NCBI GenBank assembly: GCA_018821745.1
Contig: JAHJLU010000345.1
Coordinates: 1 to 17,934, forward strand
From: Myxococcota bacterium
GTDB lineage: Bacteria > Myxococcota_A > Polyangia > HGW-17
Reading direction: 5' to 3'
Length of the DNA stretch: 17,934 nucleotides
This document shows positions 1 to 7,853 of this stretch, in pieces; the stretch's first letter is position 1, and every line of letters starts with the position of its first letter. Made by a program: the position numbers and the translations under genes. The notes below the pieces were generated by a model. It had not been told where the DNA came from. It saw only the letters and a list, made by a program, of their open reading frames with translations, and did not search any database.

Positions 1-867
1 CCCGAGGGACAGCAGACCAAGATGCCCATCATCCATCGCATGGCAAAAAGGATCAAGAAGGCCCACTCCTGGGCCAACGCCAAGACCAAGGAGCGGCTCC
101 AGAAGCTGGCCCGGCATATTCCGAAAAAAGCCATCACCGTGCAGGATCTGCCCGGGTGGATCAAAAACCGGTTCACGGAAAAAGACGGAACCCTTGGAAA
201 ATTTCTCTACCTCTACCCAAAACGGGAGACATGGAATGCCTGGGAAGCGGCGGTGTTCAAAGCCCGCTACGGCACCTTCAACCTTAAAAAGCTCCCTGGT
301 GCCCATGATGACGCGGGGATCGTGAGGGCCGCCAGTTCTTCGTTTATTCTGGTGGACATCATCAGAATCGTCAAACGTGAGGGTGTCCGCATCTTCCTGG
401 CGGCACTGGTGCTGGTGTTCCTTTTGCTCCTGCTTGATCTGCGCTCCCTGCTGAGTGCTATCCTGGTGGCGCTCCCCCTGTGTATCGGGCTCTTATGGAC
501 CGCCTCCCTCCTGCCCATCCTGGGACAACGCCTTGGGCTCTATAACATGGTGGTGCTCTCCACAATTGTGGGTGGCGGGATTGATGCTGCGGTCCACCTG
601 TACCACAGCCTCAACGAGCGGGGAGTGGATCCCCGGGTGGCCACCTTCCGGACGGGGCTCGCCGTGAGCGTGGCCTCCCTCACCACCATGGTGGGGTTTG
701 CGGGAATGATGGCCGCGGACCACGGAGGTCTCTCCTCCATCGGCCGCCTGGCAACGGTGGGTATACTCGCGACCCTCGTGGCGGCCCTGGTTTTTGTGCC
801 CTCGGGATTTTATCTGTTGCGCTGGATGAAAAAAGGTACGAATATTCAAGTTGAACAAGAGGATTAA
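1..867 (+). CDS. RND/MMPL-superfamily exporter, C-terminal part (5' end outside window)
   Basis: The reading frame is open from the first base and ends with TAA, giving 288 residues. The internal ATG at 22 is unlikely to be the true start because the frame runs in from the left. The first ~110 residues are hydrophilic and basic, as expected for the end of a large periplasmic loop. About five hydrophobic segments follow, including one rich in Leu/Val after REGVRIF and one ending in FVPSGFYLL. A GGGIDAAVHLYH segment matches the GID...H motif typical of the second membrane domain of MMPL/HpnN-like RND proteins. Such proteins use the proton gradient to export lipids or other hydrophobic substrates; the substrate here cannot be told. 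It is followed 5 bases later by the next gene, so the two are probably one operon. The family call is fairly sure; the subfamily is not. Confidence 0.8.
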   Translation, partial: PEGQQTKMPIIHRMAKRIKKAHSWANAKTKERLQKLARHIPKKAITVQDLPGWIKNRFTEKDGTLGKFLYLYPKRETWNAWEAAVFKARYGTFNLKKLPGAHDDAGIVRAASSSFILVDIIRIVKREGVRIFLAALVLVFLLLLLDLRSLLSAILVALPLCIGLLWTASLLPILGQRLGLYNMVVLSTIVGGGIDAAVHLYHSLNERGVDPRVATFRTGLAVSVASLTTMVGFAGMMAADHGGLSSIGRLATVGILATLVAALVFVPSGFYLLRWMKKGTNIQVEQED

Positions 868-872
868 TTGTT

Positions 873-2243
873 ATGGAAGTTTCCACTTTTGAAGAATGGC
901 GATCGAACCTGATACCCTTTTTGGCCCGCTGGGAAGAGCGGATGAGCACGGTGATCCGGCAGGACAACGTCATGGAGTTCTTTCTCAATAACTTCTGGGG
1001 TGATTTCGAGCTGGAGTTCGACCAGAATATCAAGGGGAACCTTCCCCAGGCCATCCGACCGATTCTGGCCCATGGCGACGGCAAGAAGGTCGTGACCCAC
1101 ATGGTGGCCCTCCTGGACCTGAAAAAGAACCTGGACACGGCCCTCGACGGTGAGGCCTCCCTCTCTCCACGGGACTATTTTCTCTCCATGGTGGAGCACT
1201 TCTCCTCCATGAAGAGCGCTCTGGAAAGGGTTGTTGTGATCGAGCCCACCCAGAATGTCTCTCTTGACGAGGTCCTCGTGACCGAAGAGCCTCTCCAGGT
1301 GGGGGACGATATGGTGGAGCAGGTGGTGGATATTGGTGAGCACGGCGAGAAGCTCATGGAGAGCAAGTTTGACAGCATGTCCATGAACACCGCCCGCAAG
1401 AACAACCCGTTGAAGAAGACCCGACAGATGGGCACGGGATCCGGGCCTGTTGTTCTCCCAAAGTCAAGAAAAAGACAGAATAAGAACAGTGAGATGTACG
1501 ATTCTGGCCTCCACCGGCTCGACCCGGTGGTCTCGGGTCCCATTGTCTCCCTTGCGGGTCGAAAGAAACGGGAGAGCGAGCGGGTAAACACCAAAAACTC
1601 GCCGGTCTCCGGTCTCCATCAGACCGAGAGCATTGTCTCCCTCGACTCCAAGCTGCTCAACGCCTTCCGCAACGCCATCAATCGTGTGGGGAGCGGTGGC
1701 GGGGATCCGGGAGAGCGGGAGCTGCTGGAGAATCTGGCGCTGCAGTTCTTTACCCACAATCCCCAGAACCCGGACAATATCGTTCAGGAGATCAAAGATC
1801 TCGATGATCGGCTTGCCATCATCGGCGGTGAGGAGGGTGAGTTCAAGGTGGAGGCGGTGATGGTGACGGACCGCCTGAGCAACCTGTTGCACCGGGAGGT
1901 TGAGGCGATTACGGCCATGGCCTCTCCCCAGTTTCTGCGGATTATTCTCTCCGGGATCGAGGAGAAAGACGGGCACGAGGGGGAGTACCGCTCCTTCTCC
2001 CTGCAGTTCTCCACCAAAAAACGGGTCATCGGTTTTCACAAGGGTGAGCTGCGCTTTACCCTGCTCTACTATCCCCGGGTGGTCCGTCTGGCGGTGAAGG
2101 CCACGGGCGTGCCTCGCCTCGCCCCCCCATTCTATGAGGGAGAGGCGACCATTCTGCTGGACTACAACGAAAAAAGCGACACGGTCCTCACGGGATTTGC
2201 CCTCCGCGCCCTCTCCAGTTTCATTGAGCAGGTCATCAGTTAG
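873..2243 (+). CDS. hypothetical cytoplasmic protein, cotranscribed with the RND exporter
   Basis: This encodes 456 residues with an ATG start preceded by GAGG at about 859-862. There is no signal peptide or membrane segment. The N-terminal ~130 residues and C-terminal ~200 residues look folded. The middle (about residues 165-245) is Lys/Arg/Ser-rich and probably disordered. It contains a loose duplication: SGLH...IVSL at about residue 211 and again at about 246. The C-terminal part has alternating hydrophobic patterns ending in SSFIEQVIS. I do not recognise a family. The 5-base gap to the exporter gene suggests a shared transcript and possibly a role linked to it, but that is inference only. 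A T-rich stretch follows the stop with no clear hairpin. Confidence 0.8.
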   Translation: MEVSTFEEWRSNLIPFLARWEERMSTVIRQDNVMEFFLNNFWGDFELEFDQNIKGNLPQAIRPILAHGDGKKVVTHMVALLDLKKNLDTALDGEASLSPRDYFLSMVEHFSSMKSALERVVVIEPTQNVSLDEVLVTEEPLQVGDDMVEQVVDIGEHGEKLMESKFDSMSMNTARKNNPLKKTRQMGTGSGPVVLPKSRKRQNKNSEMYDSGLHRLDPVVSGPIVSLAGRKKRESERVNTKNSPVSGLHQTESIVSLDSKLLNAFRNAINRVGSGGGDPGERELLENLALQFFTHNPQNPDNIVQEIKDLDDRLAIIGGEEGEFKVEAVMVTDRLSNLLHREVEAITAMASPQFLRIILSGIEEKDGHEGEYRSFSLQFSTKKRVIGFHKGELRFTLLYYPRVVRLAVKATGVPRLAPPFYEGEATILLDYNEKSDTVLTGFALRALSSFIEQVIS

Positions 2244-2319
2244 CGTTCTCAGGGAATTTTTTTTTCGTGGATAATTTTTTTCATTTTCACAGGGGTATTT
2301 GGCTGGCATAGTTGCTGTT

Positions 2320-3258
2320 ATGAAACACATAACAGCTATCGTCGTCTTCATGAGTGCCAGTATGTTGGCGGGTGTTTTTGGCGGATGTACTCCTGCGCCT
2401 TCATCTTCATCAGAGCCAAAGGGAGCGCTGCCGCAGCCCCCGGTCACAGACAAGAGCAAGGTAACACAGAAGAGTGCCGTGGTCTGCCCGCTGCTGGGGG
2501 TTGACGCCAAAGGTGATCCCTTCGATGCGTGTCTGGCTTCCTTCAGGGGGTTGAACAGGTGCATCAATCGTCCGGAGAAACTCTCGAAAAAGATACGCAG
2601 CACCTGCGCTTTTGCTGCAATTATGAACAGCAGCGCCGAGCGTTTTCTCTCCCAGTGTGTTGCCCGTTTTGATTACGTCTGCAGCTCCTATTCCGCCTGT
2701 AAAAAGCATATCCACGATGTTGCCAAATTAGAAGCCGCTGCCCTCGAGTCCCCCTCTGCCAGTGAAAATCCCGCATCCAAAAGCCACAAAATGTGCGGTC
2801 GCGCTTCAATAATTTTAAACACCTGTCTCTCCAAAAGGGATGGTCCCGTGGAGCTGCCCCAATCCTTCTCCACCACTTGTGCCAGGTGGATCACAAAAAA
2901 GGTTCCCCACTACGAGGAGATGATTTCCTGTATTGTGCGGGCCAATGACTGCTGCAGCTCGGTCCAGCGGTGTCTCCGTGCTGGCTATGGCGATATTCTG
3001 TCCAAGTATCCCAAACAGATGGCCACGGTTGATGCCCAGATGGAGAAGACCACAAAATATTTTTCCGACACCTGCAAAAAGAACATTCCACTGCTCAAGG
3101 GGTGCCTCGGGTGGAGCGATGCCCAAATCCCCGGGCAGGTCGCGTACTGTGTCACACAACTGGGGAGCGGAAACAGGGCCTATGTCAAGTGGTTGCAGTT
3201 TGGTATCAAGGGGGGGGCAAAGGGCTGTCAAAAACTCCGTCGAATCCCCCGGCCATAG
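2320..3258 (+). CDS. Cys-rich lipoprotein with repeated six-Cys modules
   Basis: I start it at the ATG at 2320, giving 312 residues. A TTG at 2299 would add seven residues, but AGGGG (2291-2295) sits too close to serve it. The N-terminus is a lipoprotein signal, with Cys23 after VFGG; Phe at -3 makes a slightly atypical lipobox. A Ser-rich linker follows. The mature part has two copies of a six-Cys module (residues 71-127 and 159-218) with spacing C-x9-C-x14/17-C-x16-C-x7-C-x5-C. A third, incomplete copy starts at residue 252. The conserved spacing argues for disulfide-bonded helical domains in the periplasm or on the surface. No enzymatic motif is visible and no named family is recognised. 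Confidence 0.8.
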   Translation: MKHITAIVVFMSASMLAGVFGGCTPAPSSSSEPKGALPQPPVTDKSKVTQKSAVVCPLLGVDAKGDPFDACLASFRGLNRCINRPEKLSKKIRSTCAFAAIMNSSAERFLSQCVARFDYVCSSYSACKKHIHDVAKLEAAALESPSASENPASKSHKMCGRASIILNTCLSKRDGPVELPQSFSTTCARWITKKVPHYEEMISCIVRANDCCSSVQRCLRAGYGDILSKYPKQMATVDAQMEKTTKYFSDTCKKNIPLLKGCLGWSDAQIPGQVAYCVTQLGSGNRAYVKWLQFGIKGGAKGCQKLRRIPRP

Positions 3259-3460
3259 TCTTGGCACGGGTAATGTAGATACTGCAGGATACAGCGGCGC
3301 TCTTTATTTCAAGTCTGTTCCAATAAATCTTGAGCATGAGAATCAAAAGAAAACCGGACATGCGCCTCGACAGGTTGTTTCGCCTTACCGTGTGCGGTTC
3401 CTGAACATCATAGGATTGCTACCACTGGTTTCGTTATTGGTCTGAAGAGAGTTGGTGGCG

Positions 3461-3742
3461 CTATTTGCCGTGACATCCGCCGGAGCCGCAGCCGCATTTT
3501 TTTGCTTCGCTCAAGGGGCGTTTGAGCAGCGGCGTCTTTTCTTCCATCAGTGGCTTTGCTGCCGGGGGCGCGCTTTCCAGGTCCCTTTTGTCCAGCTCCC
3601 GCAGCAGCTCCTCGCGGGCAGCACAGGTCAGCGAGTCCATATTGGCCGACAGGACAAGAAGCTCATCATCACTGAGCGTCCCGTAGGAGACAGTGACAGG
3701 GGGAGTGGAAAACCAGGAGGAAATAATAGATCCGAGGCCCAT
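3461..3742 (-). CDS. small protein with Cys/His-rich C-terminal tail
   Basis: This encodes 93 residues on the minus strand. AAGGAG lies 6 bases before the ATG, which makes the gene convincing despite its size. The centre (about residues 20-55) holds an acidic helical segment of the type LSDDELL...DSLT...REELLRELDKRDL, a pattern common in small proteobacterial proteins of unknown role. A Pro/Ala/Lys linker follows. The tail is KKCGCGSGGCHGK, with three Cys and one His in nine residues, resembling metal-binding tails of metallochaperones. There is no signal peptide, so it is probably cytoplasmic. It converges with the lipoprotein gene to its left. Metal binding is inference. Confidence 0.75.
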   Translation of the reverse strand: MGLGSIISSWFSTPPVTVSYGTLSDDELLVLSANMDSLTCAAREELLRELDKRDLESAPPAAKPLMEEKTPLLKRPLSEAKKCGCGSGGCHGK

Positions 3743-3774
3743 GGGTGCTCCTTAGGAAAAATAGTGTTCAGCTA

Positions 3775-3803
3775 ATTCTAGGTCGGGAATCCAGAAATGC
3801 AAA
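3775..3803 (-). promoter_or_regulatory. candidate promoter for the small Cys/His-tail protein
   Basis: On the minus strand TTTGCA (-35, 4/6) is followed after exactly 17 bases by TAGAAT (-10, 5/6), about 30 bases upstream of the start codon at 3742. This is a sigma-70-like match by eye only. Confidence 0.4.
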
Positions 3804-3930
3804 TAGTCAGTGGGGACAGACAATACCGAAATGCTGGGTTTCTACCCCTCTTTTGAAAAAAAATGGACAAATATTTGCCCAGCTATAAATATTTTATTCT
3901 GACTGGTGTATAGTGGAGGAAGGTGAACTC

Positions 3931-4542
3931 ATGATCGCTATGTTCTGGATTCTGAGCTGTTTTTTTGCGCAAACCACCGGGGCTCCCCTCCTGCCTCCGC
4001 TGCCTGTCACGGGGTACGAGCGGGTACCAAAAAAAAGCGTACCCGTGAAATTGAAGAAAAAAAGGAAAAAGAAATTCGGGATGGAGATGGGCGTGAACTA
4101 TGACTATTCCCGGCTGGGGGGGTCGGATTTTCATGGTGTGGCATGGAATCTGGGGTTCTTCAAGCCACAGAGCTTCGGGTTCAGTTACGGTATCGCCTAT
4201 GCATTTGAAGAGGGGACAAAGCGCTGGGACATCCGCTTCAAGGTTGGTCTCAGTTACAACTGGTCCCAATCGAGGGACCTCATGTACTTTGCGCACATGG
4301 GGTATTCCTTTGACATGATCTCGCTGCCCCTGGAGTACATCACCTCCCAAAAAGATCAAGTCCAGCACGGCTGGTACGGTTCCGTGGGTCTTCGGTACCG
4401 GCTGGCGGGGTCACTCTTTCTCTATGGCGAGGGCGCATTCATGGACTACTATGCCTTTGCCGAACCGGGGTCCCGGGGAATCATCCCCAACCAGCGGGGT
4501 TTCTCCGTGGCCGCGGGGCTGTCATATATTTTCATGCTGTAA
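3931..4542 (+). CDS. probable outer-membrane beta-barrel protein
   Basis: I start it at ATG 3931, giving 203 residues, because AGGAAGG sits 6-8 bases upstream and the product then begins directly with a signal peptide (MIAMFWILSCFF...). A GTG at 3913 is an alternative without a ribosome binding site. After the signal there is a Pro-rich stretch and a very basic segment (KLKKKRKKK, about residues 43-51). The rest alternates aromatic and Gly residues in short strands, such as YDYSRLGG, SYGIAYAF, VGLSYNW, GSVGLRYR and AAGLSYIF. This is typical of 8-10-stranded barrels. It may pair with the small lipoprotein just downstream. The function is unknown. Confidence 0.7.
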   Translation: MIAMFWILSCFFAQTTGAPLLPPLPVTGYERVPKKSVPVKLKKKRKKKFGMEMGVNYDYSRLGGSDFHGVAWNLGFFKPQSFGFSYGIAYAFEEGTKRWDIRFKVGLSYNWSQSRDLMYFAHMGYSFDMISLPLEYITSQKDQVQHGWYGSVGLRYRLAGSLFLYGEGAFMDYYAFAEPGSRGIIPNQRGFSVAAGLSYIFML

Positions 4543-4549
4543 GGGGGTG

Positions 4550-4571
4550 CGGGTGGGTATTTTCACACCCG
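4550..4571 (+). other. short hairpin between barrel and lipoprotein genes
   Basis: CGGGTG (4550-4555) pairs with CACCCG (4566-4571) around a 10-base loop, directly after the barrel gene's stop and just before the ribosome binding site of the next gene. No T-run follows, so it is not a standard terminator. It could stabilise or attenuate the transcript. Confidence 0.3.
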
Positions 4572-4587
4572 ATCCTCAGGAGATACA

Positions 4588-4887
4588 ATGAAATATTCAA
4601 AAATTCCGCATATTCTTGTTCTTTTACTGTCGCTTTTATTTCTTCTGTCCGGGTGCAGATACCGGGGAACCCAGCGGGTCGTCAACCACTGCGAGAACAA
4701 CAAATGCCCCGTCTGTCACAGCGACGATGACTGCCGCATCTTGTCCCAGCCCTGCTATAAGACCGCCCAGTGTGTGCACCGGAGCGTTCAACTGCAGTTT
4801 ACGGCCATCGGGTGCCACAAGGAGTATCGGGTGCCCGGCAAAGAGAACTGTCTGTGCATCAAGGGGATGTGTCGTAATCCCCAGTAG
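4588..4887 (+). CDS. small Cys-rich lipoprotein
   Basis: This encodes 99 residues, with an ATG start and AGGAGA a few bases upstream. The signal peptide ends in a good lipobox (LLSGC, Cys23). The mature part of 76 residues has ten further Cys, including CENNKCPVC, DDDC, LCIKGMC. This suggests a compact disulfide-stabilised domain of the kind seen in myxobacterial surface proteins. No family is recognised. It lies 45 bases after the barrel protein on the same strand and is probably in the same operon. Confidence 0.78.
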   Translation: MKYSKIPHILVLLLSLLFLLSGCRYRGTQRVVNHCENNKCPVCHSDDDCRILSQPCYKTAQCVHRSVQLQFTAIGCHKEYRVPGKENCLCIKGMCRNPQ

Positions 4888-4914
4888 TCTCCCGGGGTTT
4901 ATTTTTGGAGCGCT

Positions 4915-6246
4915 TCAGGGGGCGATGCAGTATCCCAGCAGGCAGATTTCCCCGGACATCATGCAGAATTCTTCGTTGCCCCAGTCCCAGCATCCGTTGG
5001 AATCCTGGACACACTCGTAGGCGTAGTAGAGCATGGTGCAGGTTCTGTCCCCGCTTGAACACTGGTTGTCGCACTGGCAGGAGCCATTGGAACAGATCTT
5101 GTCGCTAAAAGTACAGTCGGTGCCGTTGACCCAGCCGTAGCAACCCGTGGCCGTTATCTGGCAGTTCTGCACCAGGTTCCCGGAGCAGCGGGTCTGCCCT
5201 GCGGTGCAGGCGTTGGTGCACTGATCGGCGCAGACGGCGGTGCCGGAGCTCTCGTTGCAGATCTGAGAGGTGAGGGAGCAGTCGGTGCCGTTGGAGTAGA
5301 CCATGCAGCCGTAGGAGTTGGCGCTGCAGGTCTGGATAAAGGTGCCGTTGCACTGGGTATCGGTGAGGCCGCACTCATTGGAACACAGGCACTGACCGCC
5401 GGAACAGTACTGGCCCTGGGTGGTGCAGTCGACATCTTCCTGCCAGTCAAGGCATCCGGAGGTTCCCATGGTGCAAATATGGAGCATGTCACCCAGGCAC
5501 ATGCCCTCGTTGGGCGTCTCACAAGCGTCGGTGCAGGGGGCCGTGCAGGTGGCGGTGGTCTCTTCGGCGAAACACACCTGACCGCTGGCGCTGCAGTCCG
5601 TGGTGTCGGACCACTGCATGCAGCCGTTGGCTCCCGAGGCGCAGGTCTGGGCGATGTTGCCCAGGCAGCGGGATGCCCCCTGGAAGCACGCGTCGGTGCA
5701 GGTGTCCACACACTCGGCGGTATTGGAAGAGTCATCGCAGACCTTGCTCGAGTTGGTGCAGTCCCCGGTCTCTACCCACTGGAAGCAGCTATTGGAGCCC
5801 TGCTGGCACTGCTCGATGGCGTTCCCGTTGCACCGACTGAAGGTCTGGTAGTTGCACTGATCCACGCAGGAACCCGTACACCCGTTGAGATCAAAATGGC
5901 AGGCAGCATCGCACAGGAGCGTGCCTTCTCCCGCGTTGAGGGTTGAGCAGCTCATTCCCCCAAGGTTGATCCCGTCGCAGTGTTCCGCCGTGTCGATATT
6001 GCCGTTGCCACAAAGTTCGGCGGGGTCACAATCCTCGATACAGTTGACGGAGTTTTCCCCGGCTTCACAGCTGCCGTTGCCGCAGACTGCCTCGGAGGGG
6101 CAATCGGCGGGGCAGGTGGTGGGATCTTCGGGAGCGGTGCAGATTCCATCCCCGCAGGAGGCCTCTGAGGCTCCTTTGGCGCAGGAACCAGCCATGAGCA
6201 TAATGAGGACTGCCAGAGAGAAGGGGAGAATTTGCCTGAGTTTCAT
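4915..6246 (-). CDS. large Cys-rich lipoprotein with six tandem modules
   Basis: The ATG at 6246 is preceded by GGAGG and starts a lipoprotein signal with Cys22 (LMAGSC), giving 443 residues; the frame extends further upstream but without a signal. Residues 31-123 carry three myxobacterial-type repeats (CGDG..C, CGNG..C, then CGNGNIDTAEHCDG, resembling the DUF4215/Cys-rich repeat group). From residue 127 to the end (4918-5868) there are six modules of about 50 residues. Their pattern is C-x3-C, a Cys before GN or GD, then C-x6-7-C with Trp/Tyr, ending DC...C. Each module shares the GC..W...DC core. No catalytic motif is seen. A disulfide-rich surface stalk or adhesin-like role is plausible but inferred. 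Confidence 0.85.
   Translation of the reverse strand: MKLRQILPFSLAVLIMLMAGSCAKGASEASCGDGICTAPEDPTTCPADCPSEAVCGNGSCEAGENSVNCIEDCDPAELCGNGNIDTAEHCDGINLGGMSCSTLNAGEGTLLCDAACHFDLNGCTGSCVDQCNYQTFSRCNGNAIEQCQQGSNSCFQWVETGDCTNSSKVCDDSSNTAECVDTCTDACFQGASRCLGNIAQTCASGANGCMQWSDTTDCSASGQVCFAEETTATCTAPCTDACETPNEGMCLGDMLHICTMGTSGCLDWQEDVDCTTQGQYCSGGQCLCSNECGLTDTQCNGTFIQTCSANSYGCMVYSNGTDCSLTSQICNESSGTAVCADQCTNACTAGQTRCSGNLVQNCQITATGCYGWVNGTDCTFSDKICSNGSCQCDNQCSSGDRTCTMLYYAYECVQDSNGCWDWGNEEFCMMSGEICLLGYCIAP
4918..5868 (-). repeat. six tandem Cys-rich coding modules
   Basis: Six consecutive protein modules of roughly 50 residues cover the C-terminal two thirds of the lipoprotein. They begin at the segments SCVDQC, CTDACF, CTDACE, CSNECG, CTNACT and CDNQCS. 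All keep the Cys order and a GC(F/M/L/Y/W)xW or GCMVY core. The last copy is the most divergent, which fits decay at the end of a tandem array. Confidence 0.8.
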
Positions 6247-6392
6247 GGGGAGACCTCCATTGCCTGTGTATGGTAAATATAGGGGAGATCTGTCAGGGGA
6301 CAAGGAAAAAAAGTGAGCAGGGCGGTAATAATTTTTGTGGCGTGGAGTGTCCAGGGGAGGAAGCAATCTCCCGTGGAGGAAAAATTTTGGAT

Positions 6393-6425
6393 GAAAAAAA
6401 AGCGCTCCGCAAAATGGAGCGCTTT
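6393..6425 (-). terminator. intrinsic terminator of the membrane-protein gene
   Basis: A perfect 10-bp stem, AAAGCGCTCC (6399-6408) with GGAGCGCTTT (6416-6425), has a 7-base loop. Read on the minus strand it is followed by eight T (A-run at 6394-6401). It lies 8 bases after the stop codon of the minus-strand gene ending at 6433, so assignment to that gene is clear. Confidence 0.93.
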
Positions 6426-6432
6426 GATCGGG

Positions 6433-7149
6433 TCAGGAGAAAATGGGATTCTTCAGGTCGTCGGGGTGGAGCAGATCACGTTCGGTGGCCACATGCCAGA
6501 AGGAGCTGTCGATGGCTCCGTCGCCGTAGGTGTGTTTTTTGCCATGGTTGAAGGGACACCACCAGTTCTCCACAATTTTCACCAGGTAGGCCAGGTAGGA
6601 GAAGGTCGCCACGGAGAGGGGGCAGTAAAGTTTGCAGTTGAAGAGCCAGAACAGCTTTGTCTTGCAGACCGCTGCCACAATGGGGCTGCGCGTGTCTCTG
6701 AGGACAATCTGGGTGTTATAGTTGTAACGATGGGTCGCCCAGTCGGGGACAAAATCCCAGTATCCCTTGATGTTCATTCCCCCCACCAGTGAGAGGTGCG
6801 TCTTCACCGCGAAAATAGTGGGAATCAAGAAGGGGAGGGTCATGATAATGGGGAGGTAGATCAGGGGAACTCCCAGGAGCAGTTTCCACGTTGGCTGGTT
6901 GTTGTAGTTACACCCGATGTGAGGGCGCTGCGCCATTTCTGTGAGGTCAACCGGGGGGAGGGTGGGTTCGTTGAATCCCGAGGCGGCGGGGTCGCGGAAG
7001 ATGGCGAAGGGGGGCAGCTTCCGGGTGATTTTTTCGATGAATGCGGCGACTCCACCCAGGAGGGGACAGGAAGAGCCCTCTCGGAGGCAGGGGAATTTTT
7101 CGGGGATTCTGGAGAACAGGGCTACTGCGCGGGAGAAGAGGGAAAGCAT
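6433..7149 (-). CDS. hypothetical membrane protein
   Basis: I start it at ATG 7149 (238 residues), preceded by a modest AAAGAG; the frame is open to 7251 but that part reads like non-coding sequence. The first ~85 residues are amphipathic and Pro-rich. A long hydrophobic stretch (about residues 100-125, LLLGVPLIYLPIIM...) could be one long or two short membrane helices. After it comes a hydrophilic domain ending with a conserved-looking block, CPFNHGKKHTYGDGAIDSSF, followed by WH. Its His, Asp and Cys could bind metal. I do not recognise a family. The gene has its own terminator just downstream and is divergent from the TerB-like gene. Confidence 0.75.
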   Translation of the reverse strand: MLSLFSRAVALFSRIPEKFPCLREGSSCPLLGGVAAFIEKITRKLPPFAIFRDPAASGFNEPTLPPVDLTEMAQRPHIGCNYNNQPTWKLLLGVPLIYLPIIMTLPFLIPTIFAVKTHLSLVGGMNIKGYWDFVPDWATHRYNYNTQIVLRDTRSPIVAAVCKTKLFWLFNCKLYCPLSVATFSYLAYLVKIVENWWCPFNHGKKHTYGDGAIDSSFWHVATERDLLHPDDLKNPIFS

Positions 7150-7212
7150 AAATGACTCTTTCGTTAACGGGGTTGTCCCCGTGGACTGAATAGTCAGTTT
7201 TATATCACAATG

Positions 7213-7229
7213 GTGACACAACTGTGACA
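7213..7229. promoter_or_regulatory. tandem GTGACA half-sites in divergent intergenic region
   Basis: GTGACA occurs at 7213-7218 and 7224-7229, exactly 11 bases apart, one helical turn. It lies between the divergent membrane-protein and TerB-like genes. Spacing and position fit a regulator site, but no regulator is identified. Confidence 0.3.
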
Positions 7230-7287
7230 AAATTATCACGCGGTGCGTCAATTAATACCCGGCAGGGAGGAAAGTGTATTTTTTCCG

Positions 7288-7316
7288 GTGACAGTACTGT
7301 AGTTTGGTGCTTAATT
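7288..7316 (+). promoter_or_regulatory. candidate promoter of the TerB-like gene
   Basis: GTGACA (-35, 5/6 to TTGACA) is followed after 17 bases by TTAATT (-10, weaker). It ends about 42 bases before the start codon at 7359, and a strong AGGAGA ribosome site lies between. Confidence 0.4.
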
Positions 7317-7358
7317 AGTGTGGACAGCCCGCAAGGATAACGGAAATAGGAGATAGCC

Positions 7359-7793
7359 ATGCTTGAGCTTTTAGGAAGACTCTTTCGACGGGAGAGTGAC
7401 GGCGTTACACTGGATGGTTACGTCCAGATGGAACGTGAAGCGCTGGTCGATGTGATATTGCTGGCCATGTATGCGGATAAACACTTGGCTATTGAAGAGC
7501 AGCGGCTCATGAAGAGAGAGACCGCCAGCCTCCAGTGGAAATCTGTTGTCCCCCTGGAAAATTACGTCCATGAAGCCACCTCAAAGGTGCGTAAAGCCAT
7601 GGAAAGTCCGGCGCTGAAGAAGGAGCTGCTGCGTTCCATTCAGGAACGGTTCTTCAGTTCAGAGTCGAGGGCGCGGGCCTTTGAGCTGTGCCAGGACATG
7701 CTCCTGGCCGACGGGATCAAGACCACAGAAGAGATAGCCTTTCAGGAAGAGCTGCGTGAGTATCTCGGGATTGGTCACGAGAGCTCCCACTGA
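7359..7793 (+). CDS. TerB-like (TerB/DjlA N-domain superfamily) protein
   Basis: This encodes 144 residues, with AGGAGA 5 bases before the ATG. The protein is all-helical. It shows the family signature of two acidic metal-binding-like helices: YADKHLAIEEQRLMKRE at about residues 38-54 and LLADGIKTTEEIAFQEEL near residue 120. TerB domains occur in tellurite-resistance operons and in stress or envelope-associated proteins, but no other ter genes are present here, so a tellurite role should not be assumed. It is a single gene, divergent from the membrane protein on its left and convergent with the ferredoxin-type lipoprotein on its right. Confidence 0.65.
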   Translation: MLELLGRLFRRESDGVTLDGYVQMEREALVDVILLAMYADKHLAIEEQRLMKRETASLQWKSVVPLENYVHEATSKVRKAMESPALKKELLRSIQERFFSSESRARAFELCQDMLLADGIKTTEEIAFQEELREYLGIGHESSH

Positions 7794-7853
7794 GTTTTTT
7801 TCTATGAAAGTGCTGGCAGGGGAAGAGCTGTCCGTTGAGAGATGCGGGGATGG

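Noticed and set aside
1464..2603. Minus-strand open frame of 379 codons spanning two plus-strand genes
   Set aside because: It crosses the boundary between two well-supported genes, and the product is low-complexity with no start signal.
4877..4905. CCCC...GGGG followed by a T-rich stretch as terminator of the small lipoprotein gene
   Set aside because: The stem is only 4 bp with an 11-base loop and overlaps the stop codon, so it is too weak to call.
6270..6792. Plus-strand open frames around the terminator and membrane-protein gene
   Set aside because: They run through a perfect minus-strand terminator and antisense to a better-supported gene.
7359..7793. Tellurite-resistance function for the TerB-like gene
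   Set aside because: No other ter genes are nearby; the fold alone does not support the phenotype.
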